Of a stretch of DNA of 64,000 nucleotides, positions 9,852 to 20,277 are shown piece after piece. Where the stretch lies: assembly GCA_024640955.1 (NCBI GenBank), contig JAHEDZ010000016.1:22677-86676 (forward strand), given 5' to 3'. Source of the stretch: Oceanospirillaceae bacterium. Lineage in GTDB: Bacteria > Pseudomonadota > Gammaproteobacteria > Pseudomonadales > Balneatricaceae. The notes beneath the pieces were generated by a model that made no database searches, was not told the origin of the DNA, and worked only from the letters and a program-made list of their open reading frames with translations. The first letter of the stretch is position 1. Each line of letters begins with the position of its first letter. Position numbers and translations under genes: made by a program.

Positions 9852-10637
9852 CTAACCGACCAGCACAAAACGCAAACCGATTGCCATTAACAAACTTCCT
9901 ATCACTGGCTGCATCACTCGAGGTGAGAGCCTTGCGCCGAGGTAACTGCCAACAAACACACCTGGCAGCGACCCCAGCAGCAGATTGAACAGCAGTGATG
10001 TATCAACGCTACCCATCTGGTAGTGGCCCGCTCCGGCGACCGCGGTCAGAAGTACCGCATGTAGCAGATCCGTTCCGACGATCTCGGCCATTGAGAGTCT
10101 TGGATACAGCAGAATCAGTACCGCCGTACCCAGAGCTCCAGCCCCTACGGATGAGAGCGTCACAAGCACGCCTAAGAGAGCGCCTGCTACCAGCGTTAAC
10201 AGCGGGCGCAACGTTTTAAGCCGTTGCCCTACTCCAGTATCGCGCAGACGTTCGGCTAGCAGCCTCACTCGTTGGCGCATAAATACCGCGATCGAGGTCA
10301 ACACTAAAGAGACACCCAGTGTCAGATTGATCAACTGTTCAATCAGGGCCTTGGCGCCGAAACTCGCCAAAACCTCTAGCGTCAGCAAGGATGCCGGGAG
10401 GCTACCCGCCAACAGCAACACAACAACTCGGTAGTGCACTAGCTGTTTACGCGCGTAGCTGAACACCCCACCGCACTTGGTAATAGCTGCGTAAAGTAGA
10501 TCAGTACTCACTGCGACCAGCGGTGGAATCCCAAACCCCAAAATCAGAATCGGGGTCATCAGGGCACCCCCGCCGATTCCGGTCAAACCGACAACAAAAC
10601 CAACCACCAGACCAGCAAGGGTGTAAGCAATTTCCAC
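9852..10637 (-). CDS. TauE/SafE-family sulfite or sulfate-related permease
   Basis: 261 residues with about eight hydrophobic segments. The N-terminus GLVVGFVVGLTGIGGGALMTP is the TauE/SafE signature, and a second related half begins near VTLSSVGAGALG. Members export sulfite or sulfoacetate or otherwise move small sulfur-containing anions. It lies 14 bp upstream of cysI in the same direction and is probably the first gene of the cysI-DUF934-cysH operon. Its exact substrate cannot be read from sequence. Confidence 0.85.
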   Translation of the reverse strand: MEIAYTLAGLVVGFVVGLTGIGGGALMTPILILGFGIPPLVAVSTDLLYAAITKCGGVFSYARKQLVHYRVVVLLLAGSLPASLLTLEVLASFGAKALIEQLINLTLGVSLVLTSIAVFMRQRVRLLAERLRDTGVGQRLKTLRPLLTLVAGALLGVLVTLSSVGAGALGTAVLILLYPRLSMAEIVGTDLLHAVLLTAVAGAGHYQMGSVDTSLLFNLLLGSLPGVFVGSYLGARLSPRVMQPVIGSLLMAIGLRFVLVG

Positions 10638-10877
10638 TTTATAGCCCTCTAATCACAGCGCTTGATATAACCTTAGGAAATATTAAAACTATTTCTATAT
10701 AACCGTAAATACTATTTACCTGTTTCTTTATAGCCTTTAGTTATATATCGAATGGGAATATAGGCTTTAATTGATATAACCAAAAGATACTAAGTAAAGC
10801 TTCAAATATTCTTTTTAATTATATAGGAAGGTATTAATAATTAGCCGGAAGTTTTAACAACCCAGTAGGTACATCTG
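10638..10877. promoter_or_regulatory. Divergent control region of the cys operons
   Basis: 240 bp between the permease and cysD, far richer in A and T than its surroundings. The octamer ATATAACC occurs three times, at 10665-10672, 10697-10704 and 10774-10781, and there are two similar tracts, TATAGCCTTTAG and TATAGGCTTTAA. Divergent cys operons are normally activated by the LysR-type protein CysB, so these repeats are candidate CysB contacts. That assignment is inference. Confidence 0.55.
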
Positions 10878-11795
10878 ATGCAACAGGTCAGCGAACAGCG
10901 CCTCACACATCTGCAGCAACTAGAGGCAGAGAGTATTCATATCATCCGAGAAGTGGCTGCAAGCTTTGGTAATCCGGTCATGCTCTACTCGATTGGAAAG
11001 GACTCTTCGGTGATGCTGCACCTCGCACGCAAAGCGTTCTATCCGGGTAAGCCACCCTTCCCGCTTCTGCATGTCGACACAACTTGGAAGTTCAAGGAGA
11101 TGATCAGCTTCCGTGACCGGATGGCTGAGGAGTCCGGCATGGAGCTATTGGTACACATAAACCAGGAAGGTGTTGATATGGGGGTGGGCCCGTTCACCCA
11201 TGGCTCATCTCGTCACACCGATATCATGAAAACGCAGGCGCTCAAACAGGCCTTGAACAAGCACCAGTTTGATGCCGCCTTTGGTGGCGCCAGGCGCGAC
11301 GAAGAGCGCTCGCGAGCGAAAGAGCGAGTCTTCTCTTTCCGCGATCGTCACCACCGTTGGAATCCAAAGAATCAACGTCCAGAACTCTGGAACATTTACA
11401 ACACTGAGGTTGACCAGGGTGAGTCAATTCGTGTCTTCCCTCTGAGCAATTGGACTGAGCTGGATATATGGCAATACATATACTTAGAGAATATTTCTAT
11501 TGTGCCACTTTATTTATCGGAAGTGCGACCTGTGGTCGAACGGGATGGCATGCTGATCATGGTAGATGACGAGAGAATGCCCCTAGCACCCGATGAGGTT
11601 GTGCAGCAGAAATCGGTACGTTTCCGCACCCTCGGCTGCTACCCCCTGACCGGCGCTGTTGAGTCCGAGGCGAACACCCTACCCGAGATCATCCAAGAGA
11701 TGCTGCTTGCAACAACCTCGGAGCGCCAGGGTCGCGCAATCGATCACGACAGCGCGGGATCGATGGAGCAGAAAAAGATAGAGGGGTACTTCTAA
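10878..11795 (+). CDS. cysD: Sulfate adenylyltransferase subunit 2
   Basis: 305 residues, the usual CysD length. The PP-loop appears as [18 protein letters not shown] near residue 35, followed by [13 protein letters not shown] and the [17 protein letters not shown] loop. CysD forms ATP sulfurylase with the GTPase CysN and makes APS from sulfate and ATP. The stop overlaps the cysN start by one base, so the two are translationally linked. It is transcribed divergently from the sulfite-reductase operon. Confidence 0.96.
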   Translation: MQQVSEQRLTHLQQLEAESIHIIREVAASFGNPVMLYSIGKDSSVMLHLARKAFYPGKPPFPLLHVDTTWKFKEMISFRDRMAEESGMELLVHINQEGVDMGVGPFTHGSSRHTDIMKTQALKQALNKHQFDAAFGGARRDEERSRAKERVFSFRDRHHRWNPKNQRPELWNIYNTEVDQGESIRVFPLSNWTELDIWQYIYLENISIVPLYLSEVRPVVERDGMLIMVDDERMPLAPDEVVQQKSVRFRTLGCYPLTGAVESEANTLPEIIQEMLLATTSERQGRAIDHDSAGSMEQKKIEGYF

Positions 11796-13450
11796 TGAAC
11801 CAAGAACAAGATCTAATTACTCAGGATATCGAGGGCTATCTAGCGCTGCACGAGAACAAGGAACTGCTGCGATTTATCACCTGCGGTAGTGTAGATGATG
11901 GAAAATCGACGCTGATCGGCCGTCTTTTGCATGACTCTAAACTAATTTACGAGGATCAGCTTGCGGCGGTACAGAACGATTCAAAACGCCTTGGGACCAC
12001 AGGCGAGGAGATCGACCTAGCTCTATTAGTCGATGGGCTACAGGCGGAGCGTGAGCAAGGTATTACGATAGACGTAGCCTACCGCTACTTCTCAACAACT
12101 AAGCGCAAGTTCATCATCGCCGATACACCCGGGCACGAGCAATACACGCGCAATATGGCGACCGGCGCGTCGACTGCTGACCTGGCAATCATATTGATTG
12201 ATGCGCGTCACGGTGTGCAGACGCAGACACGCCGTCATAGTTTTATAGCCTCCCTGCTGGGCATCAAGCACACCGTCATTGCTATCAACAAGATGGATCT
12301 GGTTGACTACTCGCAGACGCGCTATCAAGAGATACAGAAGGAGTACCGCGAATTCGCTCAGCCACTCAACTTAGGTGACCTTCACTTCGTCCCACTCTCT
12401 GCACTTAAAGGCGATAACGTCGTGAACAGTTCGGACCGGATGCCTTGGTACACAGAGGCACCTCTGCTCTCTCAACTGGAGACTATCCAGATTCGCCAGC
12501 AAGAGGTGGAGGCTCCGTTTCGATTTCCCGTACAGTACGTTAACCGCCCCAACCTCGACTTTCGGGGTTATGCCGGAACTCTGACTAGCGGCTGTGTAAA
12601 GGTGGGGGACCCCGTACAAGCTCTCCCGTCGGGCAAACGCAGTCGTATCAAGCAGATAATTACCTGGGAGGGTGAGCTTGCGGAGGCTTTTTCGCAACAG
12701 GCTGTAACGCTGACACTGGAAGATGAAATTGATATCTCTCGCGGAGATATGCTGGTACATGCTGAATCGACCCTTAAACCTCAGCGAAATTTTAATGCGC
12801 ATCTTGTATGGATGAGCGATGCCCCCTTGGGTCTGGGTCGCGCCTACACGCTGAAGCTTGCGAGCAGTTCAACGAGTGCCGTGGTGAGTCGAATCCACCA
12901 CCGTATCGATGTCAACTCACTGGAGCACTCTACACCCTCAGTGCTGGATCTCAATGAGATAGCAGAGGTTGAGATTAGCGCGGAGCAACCTGTCTTGGTC
13001 GACAATTATCAGTCTCTGCACCAGACCGGCGCTTTTATTCTGATTGATCGTCTCACCAACGCTACGGTGGCGGCGGGAATGGTTTCAAGCTCAGAGCAAT
13101 CAGCCGATTCCATAAAACTCTACTCTCAACCGGCTGTATCAAGAGAGGAGCGAGCTAAACGTCTGGGGCAACAGGCGATTGTGATAGGGCTTCCGAACGC
13201 AGATAGCACTCTGCTCTATTCGCTTGAGCGGGCACTGTTCGAGCGTGGGCGTCTTGCTCTAGTCGCGCAACCCGGGCAGCAGCAGTTATTGGTGAGTGCT
13301 GGGCTGATTGCGCTCTGTCAATCCACAGAGGGCGCTGATTGGATTGCATCGTCCGAACAGGGTGACGATCTCTTTCTCAATGCGCGCCTCGACAGCGCGC
13401 AACGAGTCGAACTGATTCTTGATGCGCTTGAGCAGCATCAGATCATCTAA
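11795..13450 (+). CDS. cysN: Sulfate adenylyltransferase subunit 1 with degenerate APS-kinase-like tail
   Basis: 551 residues. The GTPase part has GSVDDGKST (G1), [11 protein letters not shown] (G3) and NKMD (G4), followed by EF-Tu-like beta-barrel domains; it drives APS synthesis by CysD. CysN alone is about 475 residues and CysNC fusions about 630. Here the extra C-terminus, from about residue 450, aligns by eye with the start of APS kinase: [22 protein letters not shown] against the usual GLSGAGKST nucleotide loop. The loop lysine and glycines are gone and the domain is short, so APS kinase activity is unlikely. A separate cysC would be needed to make PAPS; none is in the window. Confidence 0.93.
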   Translation: MNQEQDLITQDIEGYLALHENKELLRFITCGSVDDGKSTLIGRLLHDSKLIYEDQLAAVQNDSKRLGTTGEEIDLALLVDGLQAEREQGITIDVAYRYFSTTKRKFIIADTPGHEQYTRNMATGASTADLAIILIDARHGVQTQTRRHSFIASLLGIKHTVIAINKMDLVDYSQTRYQEIQKEYREFAQPLNLGDLHFVPLSALKGDNVVNSSDRMPWYTEAPLLSQLETIQIRQQEVEAPFRFPVQYVNRPNLDFRGYAGTLTSGCVKVGDPVQALPSGKRSRIKQIITWEGELAEAFSQQAVTLTLEDEIDISRGDMLVHAESTLKPQRNFNAHLVWMSDAPLGLGRAYTLKLASSSTSAVVSRIHHRIDVNSLEHSTPSVLDLNEIAEVEISAEQPVLVDNYQSLHQTGAFILIDRLTNATVAAGMVSSSEQSADSIKLYSQPAVSREERAKRLGQQAIVIGLPNADSTLLYSLERALFERGRLALVAQPGQQQLLVSAGLIALCQSTEGADWIASSEQGDDLFLNARLDSAQRVELILDALEQHQII

Positions 13451-13488
13451 ACCCCCTTAAAAAACAGGGCAATAGCGCGCTCCGTTCT

Positions 13489-13518
13489 TTGGAACGGGGC
13501 GTATACCTGGGTTACAAT
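13489..13518 (+). promoter_or_regulatory. Probable sigma-70 promoter of the rnf operon
   Basis: TTGGAA at 13489-13494 and TACAAT at 13513-13518 are separated by 18 bp, about 45 bp upstream of rnfA. The -35 overlaps a small hairpin (CCGTTC TTT GGAACGG) after cysN that may help end the cys transcript. Confidence 0.5.
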
Positions 13519-13563
13519 AGGGCTTCACCCAGCCTAGCGGTTAATCAACGAGTAAGGGACAGA

Positions 13564-14145
13564 ATGACCGATTTTCTGCTGATACTTATCAGTACCGTAC
13601 TGGTCAATAATTTCGTACTGGTTCAGTTTCTTGGACTCTGCCCATTTATGGGGGTCTCCAACAAGCTAGAGACCGCTATGGGCATGTCTCTGGCGACCAC
13701 CTTTGTCCTGACGCTCTCATCAGTCTGTAGCTACTTGGTCTACACCTACCTGCTACAGCCGCTGGACCTTATCTATCTGCAGACAGTCTCGTTTATTCTG
13801 GTGATCGCCGTCGTTGTGCAGTTCACTGAGATGGTGGTGCACAAGACCAGTCCCCTGCTGTACAAGCTGCTAGGTATTTTTCTGCCACTGATAACCACTA
13901 ACTGCGCGGTGCTCGGTGTTGCGCTACTCAATATCCGAAAGCAGAACTCCTTTGTTGAGTCTATCGGCTATGGATTTGGTGCGGCAGTTGGGTTCTCTCT
14001 GGCACTGATTTTGTTCTCTGCGATTCGCGAGCGTATTGCAGTAGCCGAAGTGCCCGTACCTTTCCGTGGTGCAGCGATTGGGATGATCACCGCGGGACTT
14101 ATGTCGCTGGCCTTTATGGGCTTTGCTGGCCTGGTGAAGTTCTAA
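13564..14145 (+). CDS. rnfA: Rnf electron transport complex subunit A
   Basis: 193 residues, an integral membrane protein with six hydrophobic segments. The start [11 protein letters not shown] and the conserved [19 protein letters not shown] are characteristic of RnfA/RsxA. The mid-segment [13 protein letters not shown] carries the cysteine thought to help hold an intramembrane 2Fe-2S cluster with RnfE. AAGGGA precedes the ATG at 13564; an upstream GTG in frame is not supported. First gene of rnfABCDGE, whose complex couples ferredoxin and NADH redox chemistry to Na+ or H+ transport. Confidence 0.95.
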   Translation: MTDFLLILISTVLVNNFVLVQFLGLCPFMGVSNKLETAMGMSLATTFVLTLSSVCSYLVYTYLLQPLDLIYLQTVSFILVIAVVVQFTEMVVHKTSPLLYKLLGIFLPLITTNCAVLGVALLNIRKQNSFVESIGYGFGAAVGFSLALILFSAIRERIAVAEVPVPFRGAAIGMITAGLMSLAFMGFAGLVKF

Positions 14146-14155
14146 GGTGAGTTCG

Positions 14156-14749
14156 ATGGACGCTATTCTCACCGCAATCCTCGTGCTTTTTGCGCTGGCT
14201 CTGATCTTCGGGCTGATCCTTGGCTACGCCTCCGTACGCTTCAAAATTGAGGGCAACCCAATTGTTGAACAGATCGACGCCATCTTACCGCAGACTCAGT
14301 GTGGCCAGTGTGGCCACCCAGGCTGTCGCCCCTATGCAGAGGCCATTGCGAACGGCGAAGCGATCAACAAGTGTCCACCTGGCGGGCAAGCAACGATCGA
14401 TCAACTGGCCGAACTACTCAACGTCGAGTCTATTCCGCTCGACGCCGAGCACGGTAGCGAGGACGTGCGCAAAGTTGCCTACATTCGCGAGGATGAGTGT
14501 ATCGGCTGTACTAAGTGTATTCAGGCCTGCCCGGTGGATGCCATTCTCGGTGCGGCTAAGCAGATGCACACGGTTATCGTGGCAGAGTGCACCGGCTGCG
14601 ACCTCTGCGTCGAGCCCTGCCCGGTCGACTGCATCGATATGATTCCCGTCGCCACTACGATTGGTAACTGGAAATGGCCAGCTCCGCCCAGTCCAATGCA
14701 GATCATCGCAACAGACAGAACCGCACCAGCAGAGGAGAGCCAAGCATGA
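14156..14749 (+). CDS. rnfB: Rnf electron transport complex subunit B (iron-sulfur)
   Basis: About 197 residues. An N-terminal membrane helix ([19 protein letters not shown]) is followed by the CxxCxxxxC-type cluster [10 protein letters not shown] and two 4Fe-4S ferredoxin motifs, [12 protein letters not shown] and [12 protein letters not shown]. RnfB is the likely entry point for ferredoxin electrons. The ATG at 14156 has AAGGTGA five bases upstream; a GTG at 14147 is less likely. The stop overlaps the rnfC start (ATGA). Confidence 0.95.
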   Translation: MDAILTAILVLFALALIFGLILGYASVRFKIEGNPIVEQIDAILPQTQCGQCGHPGCRPYAEAIANGEAINKCPPGGQATIDQLAELLNVESIPLDAEHGSEDVRKVAYIREDECIGCTKCIQACPVDAILGAAKQMHTVIVAECTGCDLCVEPCPVDCIDMIPVATTIGNWKWPAPPSPMQIIATDRTAPAEESQA

Positions 14750-16908
14750 CCGTCTATGCTTTCCATGGCGGCATCCATCCGCCCGAGAACAAACTGCAAT
14801 CAACACAATTGCCGGTAGCACAGGCTAACTTGCCGTCGCATCTGGTCATTCCTGTGCTGCAGCATATCGGCATGGCGGCCGATCCGGTGGTAAAAGTCGG
14901 TGATACTGTTTTAAAGGGAGAGGTGATCGCCGAGCCCGTTGGACGTATCTCAGCAGCAATACACGCTCCGAGCTCTGGACGAATTATCGATATTTCGCAA
15001 CAACCCGTACCTCATGCTTCGGGTCTGGAAGCGGAGTGCATCGTTATAGAAACTGACGGTGCCGAGACCTGGTGTGAGCATCAGGGCTTAGAGGATTACA
15101 CTCAGCTCCCCCCCAACGAACTGATCGATTTTATCCGCTCTAAAGGTATCGCTGGTATGGGCGGCGCGGGTTTTCCAACAGATGTGAAATTGCATCTGGG
15201 TGATGACCATATTGTTAACACCTTGATTATCAATGCGGCGGAGTGTGAACCCTATATCACCTCCGACGACATGCTGATGCGCAGCGAGCCTGAAGCGATT
15301 ATCGGCGGCATCGAGGTGATTGCTCGCCTGCTTAAACCGCACCACATTATGATCGGTATTGAAGATAACAAACCGGAAGCTATTGCCGCACTTAATCGTG
15401 CAGCAGAAGCCTCTTCTCTACAGATCGATATTCAGGTGGTACCGACCAAGTACCCGTCGGGTGGCGAGCGTCAGTTGATTCAACTGCTTACCAATATCGA
15501 AGTACCTAGCAGTAAGATACCTGCCGATATCGGCATTGTCTGTCAAAATGTGGGCACCGCGGCAGCCATTTACGAGGCTGTTACCACTGGCCGCCCGCTT
15601 ATCTCACGTATCGTGACACTGACCGGAGATGCTCTGACACAGCCACAGAATTTCCGTACCCTGCTTGGCACGCCATTCACCACATTGCTAGAACAAGCGG
15701 GTGTTGATCAACAGCGTCTCAGCAAACTTATTATGGGTGGCCCGATGATGGGTGTGCCCCTGACGAGCCCGCATTTACCGGTTATCAAAACAACCAACTG
15801 CATTATCGCTACCACGCTTGAGGAGATGCCAGCACCACCCCCGGCCCAAGCGTGCATCCGTTGCGGGCTTTGTGAGCAGGCCTGTCCAGCGCAACTGTTG
15901 CCGCAGCAGCTCTACTGGTTCTCCAAAGGTAAGGAGTTCGAGAAGGCACGTCAGCACAACCTGTTTGACTGTATCGAATGTGGTGCCTGCGCCTACGTCT
16001 GTCCGAGTAACATTCCGTTGGTGCAGTACTACCGCTTTGCCAAATCTGAGATTCGCAACGAGGAGCTTGAGCAGCGCCGCGCAGATCACGCCCGCGCCCG
16101 CTTCGAGGCTCGCCAAGAGCGCCTAGAGCGTGAGGCAGCGCAGAAAGCCGAGAAGCGTAAGCAGCGTGCGATAGAGGCAGCGGCTGCGCAGGCCGCCCGC
16201 AAGAAAGCGCAAGAGCAAGCGCAAACTGAAACTACGGAAGATACTGGCACGCCCGCAGTCAACAATGAAGCCGAGGTAAAAGCCCTCAAGGTTGCCGCAG
16301 CTGTCGCTCGAACTAAACTCAGCAAGGCGGAGAAAGCGCTTAAGAATGCTCGCGATAAAGGGCTGGACGGCGTCGATAAATTAGGGGCTACAGTAGAGCA
16401 GTTAAGCGCCAAGGCGGAAGATGCTCAAGCTGCATATGATACGGCCTTGAGCACCAACAACGCGAGCTCAAACGTTGCAGATTCGGATGCAAAATGCGAC
16501 GCAAAACAGAACGATAACTCTGACCAGCGAACTGCCAAGAGTGCGGACTATAAGCTTGATATGAAGAGCCTGAAACAGCAGGTCTCAATCATGCGTACCA
16601 AACTAAAAAAAGCGAAGGCAAGCGATCCTGAGAGCTCAGAAATCGAGGCACTCGAGAGTCGCCTAGCCGACGCCGCGGCAACGCTAAAAGCAGCTGAAGA
16701 TAAGCAGATTGAACGGGCGGCCGCTGAGGGTATCGATCTGAAACAGCTCAAGATCGACGCCGCTCTCGCAAAAGCCGCAGTCACCAAGATTGAGCGCGCA
16801 GCTAAAGCAGCACAGAATGATGAAGAGCGTGAACAACTGGAGGCTGAATTGCCACAAAAACGCGAAGCGGCTGAAGGTTTAGCCCAACAGCTAGCGAGGT
16901 TCGAGTAA
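14746..16908 (+). CDS. rnfC: Rnf electron transport complex subunit C
   Basis: 720 residues starting [16 protein letters not shown], with GAGGAGAG before the overlapping ATGA. The NADH/FMN-binding core contains [13 protein letters not shown] and [13 protein letters not shown]. Two 4Fe-4S motifs follow, [12 protein letters not shown] and [13 protein letters not shown]. From about residue 450 to the end comes a long Ala/Lys/Glu-rich, coiled-coil-prone tail, as in enterobacterial RnfC. RnfC is the peripheral subunit that exchanges electrons with NADH. Confidence 0.95.
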   Translation: MTVYAFHGGIHPPENKLQSTQLPVAQANLPSHLVIPVLQHIGMAADPVVKVGDTVLKGEVIAEPVGRISAAIHAPSSGRIIDISQQPVPHASGLEAECIVIETDGAETWCEHQGLEDYTQLPPNELIDFIRSKGIAGMGGAGFPTDVKLHLGDDHIVNTLIINAAECEPYITSDDMLMRSEPEAIIGGIEVIARLLKPHHIMIGIEDNKPEAIAALNRAAEASSLQIDIQVVPTKYPSGGERQLIQLLTNIEVPSSKIPADIGIVCQNVGTAAAIYEAVTTGRPLISRIVTLTGDALTQPQNFRTLLGTPFTTLLEQAGVDQQRLSKLIMGGPMMGVPLTSPHLPVIKTTNCIIATTLEEMPAPPPAQACIRCGLCEQACPAQLLPQQLYWFSKGKEFEKARQHNLFDCIECGACAYVCPSNIPLVQYYRFAKSEIRNEELEQRRADHARARFEARQERLEREAAQKAEKRKQRAIEAAAAQAARKKAQEQAQTETTEDTGTPAVNNEAEVKALKVAAAVARTKLSKAEKALKNARDKGLDGVDKLGATVEQLSAKAEDAQAAYDTALSTNNASSNVADSDAKCDAKQNDNSDQRTAKSADYKLDMKSLKQQVSIMRTKLKKAKASDPESSEIEALESRLADAAATLKAAEDKQIERAAAEGIDLKQLKIDAALAKAAVTKIERAAKAAQNDEEREQLEAELPQKREAAEGLAQQLARFE

Positions 16909-16911
16909 CAG

Positions 16912-17949
16912 ATGCCTCTACGACTAAGTTCACCCCACGTTAGCCGCAATAACAGCACTGCCGGCGTGATGCAGAAAGTTGTGCTGGCCATGCTGCCCGG
17001 TGTAGCGGTACTGACCTGGCTATTTGGCTGGGGTACGCTGATACAAATTCTGCTCTGCGTAAGTTCCGGTTTACTGTTTGAAGCGGCCGCCGTACGACTT
17101 CGCAAACAGAGCCTCAGCTTCTTCCTGTCAGACTACAGTGCCGTTGTGACAGCACTGCTTCTCGCCGTGGCTATTCCTCCTACTGCACCCTATTGGATCG
17201 CCATCGTCGGTATGCTGGTCTCTATTCTCTTCGGCAAACAGGCGTATGGGGGGCTGGGTAATAACCCGTTTAACCCTGCAATGGTTGCTTATGCCCTACT
17301 CTTGGTCTCCTTCCCCGTACAGATGACCAATTGGGTGCTACCAAACGAGACGCTTGCTAGCTTCCCAGAGACGCTATCACTCATCTTCGGCGGTGCTACT
17401 GCATCGGGGCTAGGTATAGATGGACTGACAGGCGCGACTCCACTCGATCTGCTTCGCAACCGCGGCGCTGTGACAACCTCGGAGGTCTGGTCAGGGACAG
17501 CACTAAACTCTATCGCCGCAGCCTACCAGTACCTAGCAGGGGCCTGGCTGGTTGGTGGTCTCGCCCTGCTCTACCTGAAGGTCTTTACCTGGCATACACC
17601 CATCAGCATGATCCTAAGCCTGCTGGTGATCAGTGCGCTCTTCTATGGTTATGATCCGGATAATTTCCTTGATCCGATCTCCCACCTGACCCTAGGTGCA
17701 ACCATGCTTGGGGCTTTTTTCATCGCCACTGACCCGGTCTCTTCAGCCACCAGCACTCGCGGCAAGCTGGTGTTTGGAGCCGGTATAGGTCTACTGGTCT
17801 TTGTTATCCGGACCTGGGGCAACTACCCAGATGCAATCGCTTTCGCAGTGCTGCTGATGAACCTCTGCGCGCCCCTAATCGATCAGTACACCCAACCACG
17901 TACCTATGGCCACAAAGGGATTCGCAAGGGTCCGAGGGATGAAGAGTGA
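16912..17949 (+). CDS. rnfD: Rnf electron transport complex subunit D
   Basis: 345 residues, polytopic membrane subunit. The segment GLDGLTGATPLDL contains the threonine that carries covalently bound FMN in the RnfD/NqrB family; in this copy the residue before LTGATP is glycine. The FGKQAYGGLGNNPFNPAM motif is also conserved. It starts three bases after rnfC and its stop overlaps the GTG start of rnfG. Confidence 0.94.
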   Translation: MPLRLSSPHVSRNNSTAGVMQKVVLAMLPGVAVLTWLFGWGTLIQILLCVSSGLLFEAAAVRLRKQSLSFFLSDYSAVVTALLLAVAIPPTAPYWIAIVGMLVSILFGKQAYGGLGNNPFNPAMVAYALLLVSFPVQMTNWVLPNETLASFPETLSLIFGGATASGLGIDGLTGATPLDLLRNRGAVTTSEVWSGTALNSIAAAYQYLAGAWLVGGLALLYLKVFTWHTPISMILSLLVISALFYGYDPDNFLDPISHLTLGATMLGAFFIATDPVSSATSTRGKLVFGAGIGLLVFVIRTWGNYPDAIAFAVLLMNLCAPLIDQYTQPRTYGHKGIRKGPRDEE

Positions 17950-18611
17950 CGCAAGAGACGCAAGAGAAGCCAACAAGACTGCTTGATGCAGTGCGCCGCA
18001 GCGGAATGGGCATCGGTCTGTTTGCCATTCTATCGGCGGGTATCATTGCCATTACTCAGGTCAATACTAAGGAGCAGATCTCTGCTAACCAGGCTGCAAC
18101 TGCTGCGCGGGCTCTGTTCGAAATTTACCCGGCGGACATAGACCCTCAACTCTATCAGCATCAGCTGCAGCTACCTGCTGACAGCCTTGGCTACAGTGCG
18201 CAACAAGTCGGTTTTCAAGCGATTGACGGTGATCAGGTGAGTGGCGTCATCCTGCCGGTGCGAACTCTTGAGGGATACTCTGGCGACATCGATCTTCTGG
18301 TCGGGATCAATCGCGACAGCTCTATCAAAGGCGTGCGCATTGTAGCCCACCGCGAAACGCCCGGGCTTGGAGATAACATTGAGCTGGCAAAATCAGACTG
18401 GATTCTCAGCTTTAACGGTCAGTCGCGCACGAGTAGCAACGATGCGAACTGGGGTGTACGCAAAGATGGCGGGCAGTTTGACCAATTTACAGGGGCGACG
18501 ATTACACCTCGAGCCGTTGTCGACGCCACCGCAGTAGCATTGGACTACTTTGAAGCGAATCGAGCAGTTCTGCTTAGGCCGGTTAACTCCCAAACAGGAG
18601 CGGCAGAATGA
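17946..18611 (+). CDS. rnfG: Rnf electron transport complex subunit G
   Basis: 221 residues with one N-terminal membrane anchor ([18 protein letters not shown]) and a periplasmic FMN-binding domain. The flavinylation motif is present in [17 protein letters not shown] is attached to the threonine by ApbE, which is not encoded here. The start is a GTG overlapping the rnfD stop (GTGA). Confidence 0.94.
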   Translation: MTQETQEKPTRLLDAVRRSGMGIGLFAILSAGIIAITQVNTKEQISANQAATAARALFEIYPADIDPQLYQHQLQLPADSLGYSAQQVGFQAIDGDQVSGVILPVRTLEGYSGDIDLLVGINRDSSIKGVRIVAHRETPGLGDNIELAKSDWILSFNGQSRTSSNDANWGVRKDGGQFDQFTGATITPRAVVDATAVALDYFEANRAVLLRPVNSQTGAAE

Positions 18612-19333
18612 GCGCTGATAACGCCAAACTGATTAAACAAGGGCTCTGGGACAACAACCCAGCCCTAGTGCAGCTGCTGGGGCTCTGCCCCCTTCTAGCG
18701 GTAACTAACTCGGTCGTAAACGCGCTAGGATTAGGTATCGCGACCCTAATCGTGCTGACCGGCTCGAATCTTGCGATCTCACTGTTTCGCAATCTAGTCC
18801 CCGAGTCGGTTCGTCTGCCCATATTCGTAATGATCATTGCAGCACTGGTAACAGCGATTGAATTACTGATGCAGGCGCTTACCTATGATCTCTATCTAAT
18901 TCTAGGGATATTCATCCCACTCATTGTGACTAACTGCATCATTATGGGGCGCGCCGACGCCTTCGCTTCACGTAATCCAGTACGCGCGTCGCTCGTTGAT
19001 GGACTCGCTATGTCGATCGGATTCCTGATTGTACTTGTCCTTTTAGGAGCAATTCGTGAACTACTGGGCACTGGAGCACTCTTTGCCAATATGCAGCTCC
19101 TCTTCGGTGAAGCAGCGCGCGATTGGCACTGGGTTATCGCCGTCGACTACCCCCAGTTCTTGTTCGCCATCCTGCCACCAGGAGCCTTCGTGGCACTTGG
19201 ACTATTGATCGCTCTCAAGAACGTCATTGATGCGCGGATTGAAGCGAAACGCAAAGCGCTCGAGTGCGCACTTCCACCGCATAAAGGGGTGAAAGGCAAC
19301 AAACGGGTGCGCGTAACGGGTCATATCTCATGA
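18608..19333 (+). CDS. rnfE: Rnf electron transport complex subunit E
   Basis: 241 residues, the membrane partner of RnfA with the same fold. The conserved [20 protein letters not shown] and [16 protein letters not shown] segments carry the cysteines near the membrane midplane. ATGA overlaps join it to rnfG and to nth, so the whole run from rnfA to nth looks like one transcript. Confidence 0.95.
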   Translation: MSADNAKLIKQGLWDNNPALVQLLGLCPLLAVTNSVVNALGLGIATLIVLTGSNLAISLFRNLVPESVRLPIFVMIIAALVTAIELLMQALTYDLYLILGIFIPLIVTNCIIMGRADAFASRNPVRASLVDGLAMSIGFLIVLVLLGAIRELLGTGALFANMQLLFGEAARDWHWVIAVDYPQFLFAILPPGAFVALGLLIALKNVIDARIEAKRKALECALPPHKGVKGNKRVRVTGHIS

Positions 19334-19968
19334 ACAAACTAAAGCGCACCGAGATCTTCGAGCGCCTGCGGGATGATAATCCACACCCGACGACAGAACT
19401 GGAGTACAACAGCCCGTTCGAGTTACTGGCAGCGGTGTTACTGTCCGCTCAAGCGACGGACGTAGGTGTTAACAAAGCAACCCGCAAGCTCTTCCCGATC
19501 GCTAATACACCCCAAGCCATCATTGACCTGGGTATTGATGGACTCAAAGAGAAGATCAAAACCATAGGCCTGTTTAACACCAAAGCAGAGAACCTGATGA
19601 AGACCTGCCAGATGTTGGTCGAGCTTCATTGCGGCGAAGTGCCTGAGGATAGAGAGTCGCTAGAGGCGCTTCCAGGCGTGGGGCGCAAGACGGCGAATGT
19701 GGTCTTAAATACCGCGTTTGGACAGCCCACGATGGCGGTCGATACGCATATCTTCCGCGTCTCTAACCGCACTGGTATAGCGCCCGGCAAGAATGTTCTC
19801 GAAGTCGAGAAGCGCCTTCTACGTCTGGTACCAAAAGAGTTTTTGGTCGACGCACACCATTGGTTAATTCTGCATGGCCGCTACGTCTGTGTTGCGCGCA
19901 AGCCACGCTGCGGTGCCTGCTTAATTGAAGATCTGTGTGAATTTAAGAAAAAGTCTGATTACGTTTAG
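19330..19968 (+). CDS. nth: Endonuclease III (DNA glycosylase/AP lyase)
   Basis: 212 residues, the standard Nth length. It has the helix-hairpin-helix [14 protein letters not shown] with the catalytic lysine, the catalytic aspartate in [11 protein letters not shown], and a C-terminal 4Fe-4S loop (Cys-x6-Cys-x2-Cys-x5-Cys in [17 protein letters not shown]). It removes oxidised pyrimidines and nicks abasic sites. The rnf-nth linkage is a known gammaproteobacterial arrangement. It overlaps rnfE by four bases. Confidence 0.97.
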   Translation: MNKLKRTEIFERLRDDNPHPTTELEYNSPFELLAAVLLSAQATDVGVNKATRKLFPIANTPQAIIDLGIDGLKEKIKTIGLFNTKAENLMKTCQMLVELHCGEVPEDRESLEALPGVGRKTANVVLNTAFGQPTMAVDTHIFRVSNRTGIAPGKNVLEVEKRLLRLVPKEFLVDAHHWLILHGRYVCVARKPRCGACLIEDLCEFKKKSDYV

Positions 19969-20047
19969 AGACACAAACTGGTCTAATAATTGTTTTACTC
20001 TCAGAAAGAGAGAGTCTCTAACAATCAACAAGCAAAGGGACTAAGCC

Positions 20048-20218
20048 ATGTTGAGCATTACTCGTGACCTCCGCAAGAACACTGTGGTAATCGGCGACGA
20101 CATTAAAGTTCGGGTTGTATCGATTAGCGGTGGCCAGGTTAAGCTAGCCATTGAAGCACCAAAAGAGTGTAAAATCCTACGCTCCGAACTTATCGAAAAG
20201 CAGGAAGAGTCAGCGTAA
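20048..20218 (+). CDS. CsrA/RsmA-like RNA-binding protein, divergent
   Basis: 56 residues beginning MLSITRDLRKNTVVIGDDIKV. Family landmarks are the N-terminal ITR (Arg6), VxIGDDIKV, GQVKLAIEAPKE and the late Arg in ILRSELIEK that matches the RNA-contacting Arg44 of CsrA. It differs from canonical CsrA in the first loop, where the usual VGETLMIG is replaced by LRKNTVVIG with one extra residue. The ATG has AAGGGA seven bases upstream. CsrA binds GGA motifs over ribosome binding sites to repress translation; this copy is probably a paralog rather than the main CsrA. Confidence 0.8.
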   Translation: MLSITRDLRKNTVVIGDDIKVRVVSISGGQVKLAIEAPKECKILRSELIEKQEESA

Positions 20219-20250
20219 GGCCTAACAACCGCCTGCTCACGTGTTAAAAT

Positions 20251-20276
20251 GGGCACTCGTTAGTTGAGGAGTGCCC
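20251..20276 (+). promoter_or_regulatory. Hairpin over the ribosome binding site of the DUF2185 gene
   Basis: GGGCACT (20251-20257) pairs perfectly with AGTGCCC (20270-20276). The 12-base loop contains most of the Shine-Dalgarno GAGGAG (20266-20271), and the ATG follows at 20278. A TTAAAAT -10-like box lies just upstream, so the hairpin would be near the 5' end of the mRNA. A GGA in a hairpin loop is the type of site bound by CsrA proteins. Confidence 0.5.
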
Positions 20277-20277
20277 C

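Noticed and set aside
13180..13450. Functional APS kinase domain fused to CysN
   Set aside because: The nucleotide loop lacks its lysine and glycines and the domain is too short.
16086..16412. Long minus-strand ORF opposite rnfC
   Set aside because: An antisense shadow of the Ala/Glu/Lys-rich RnfC tail.
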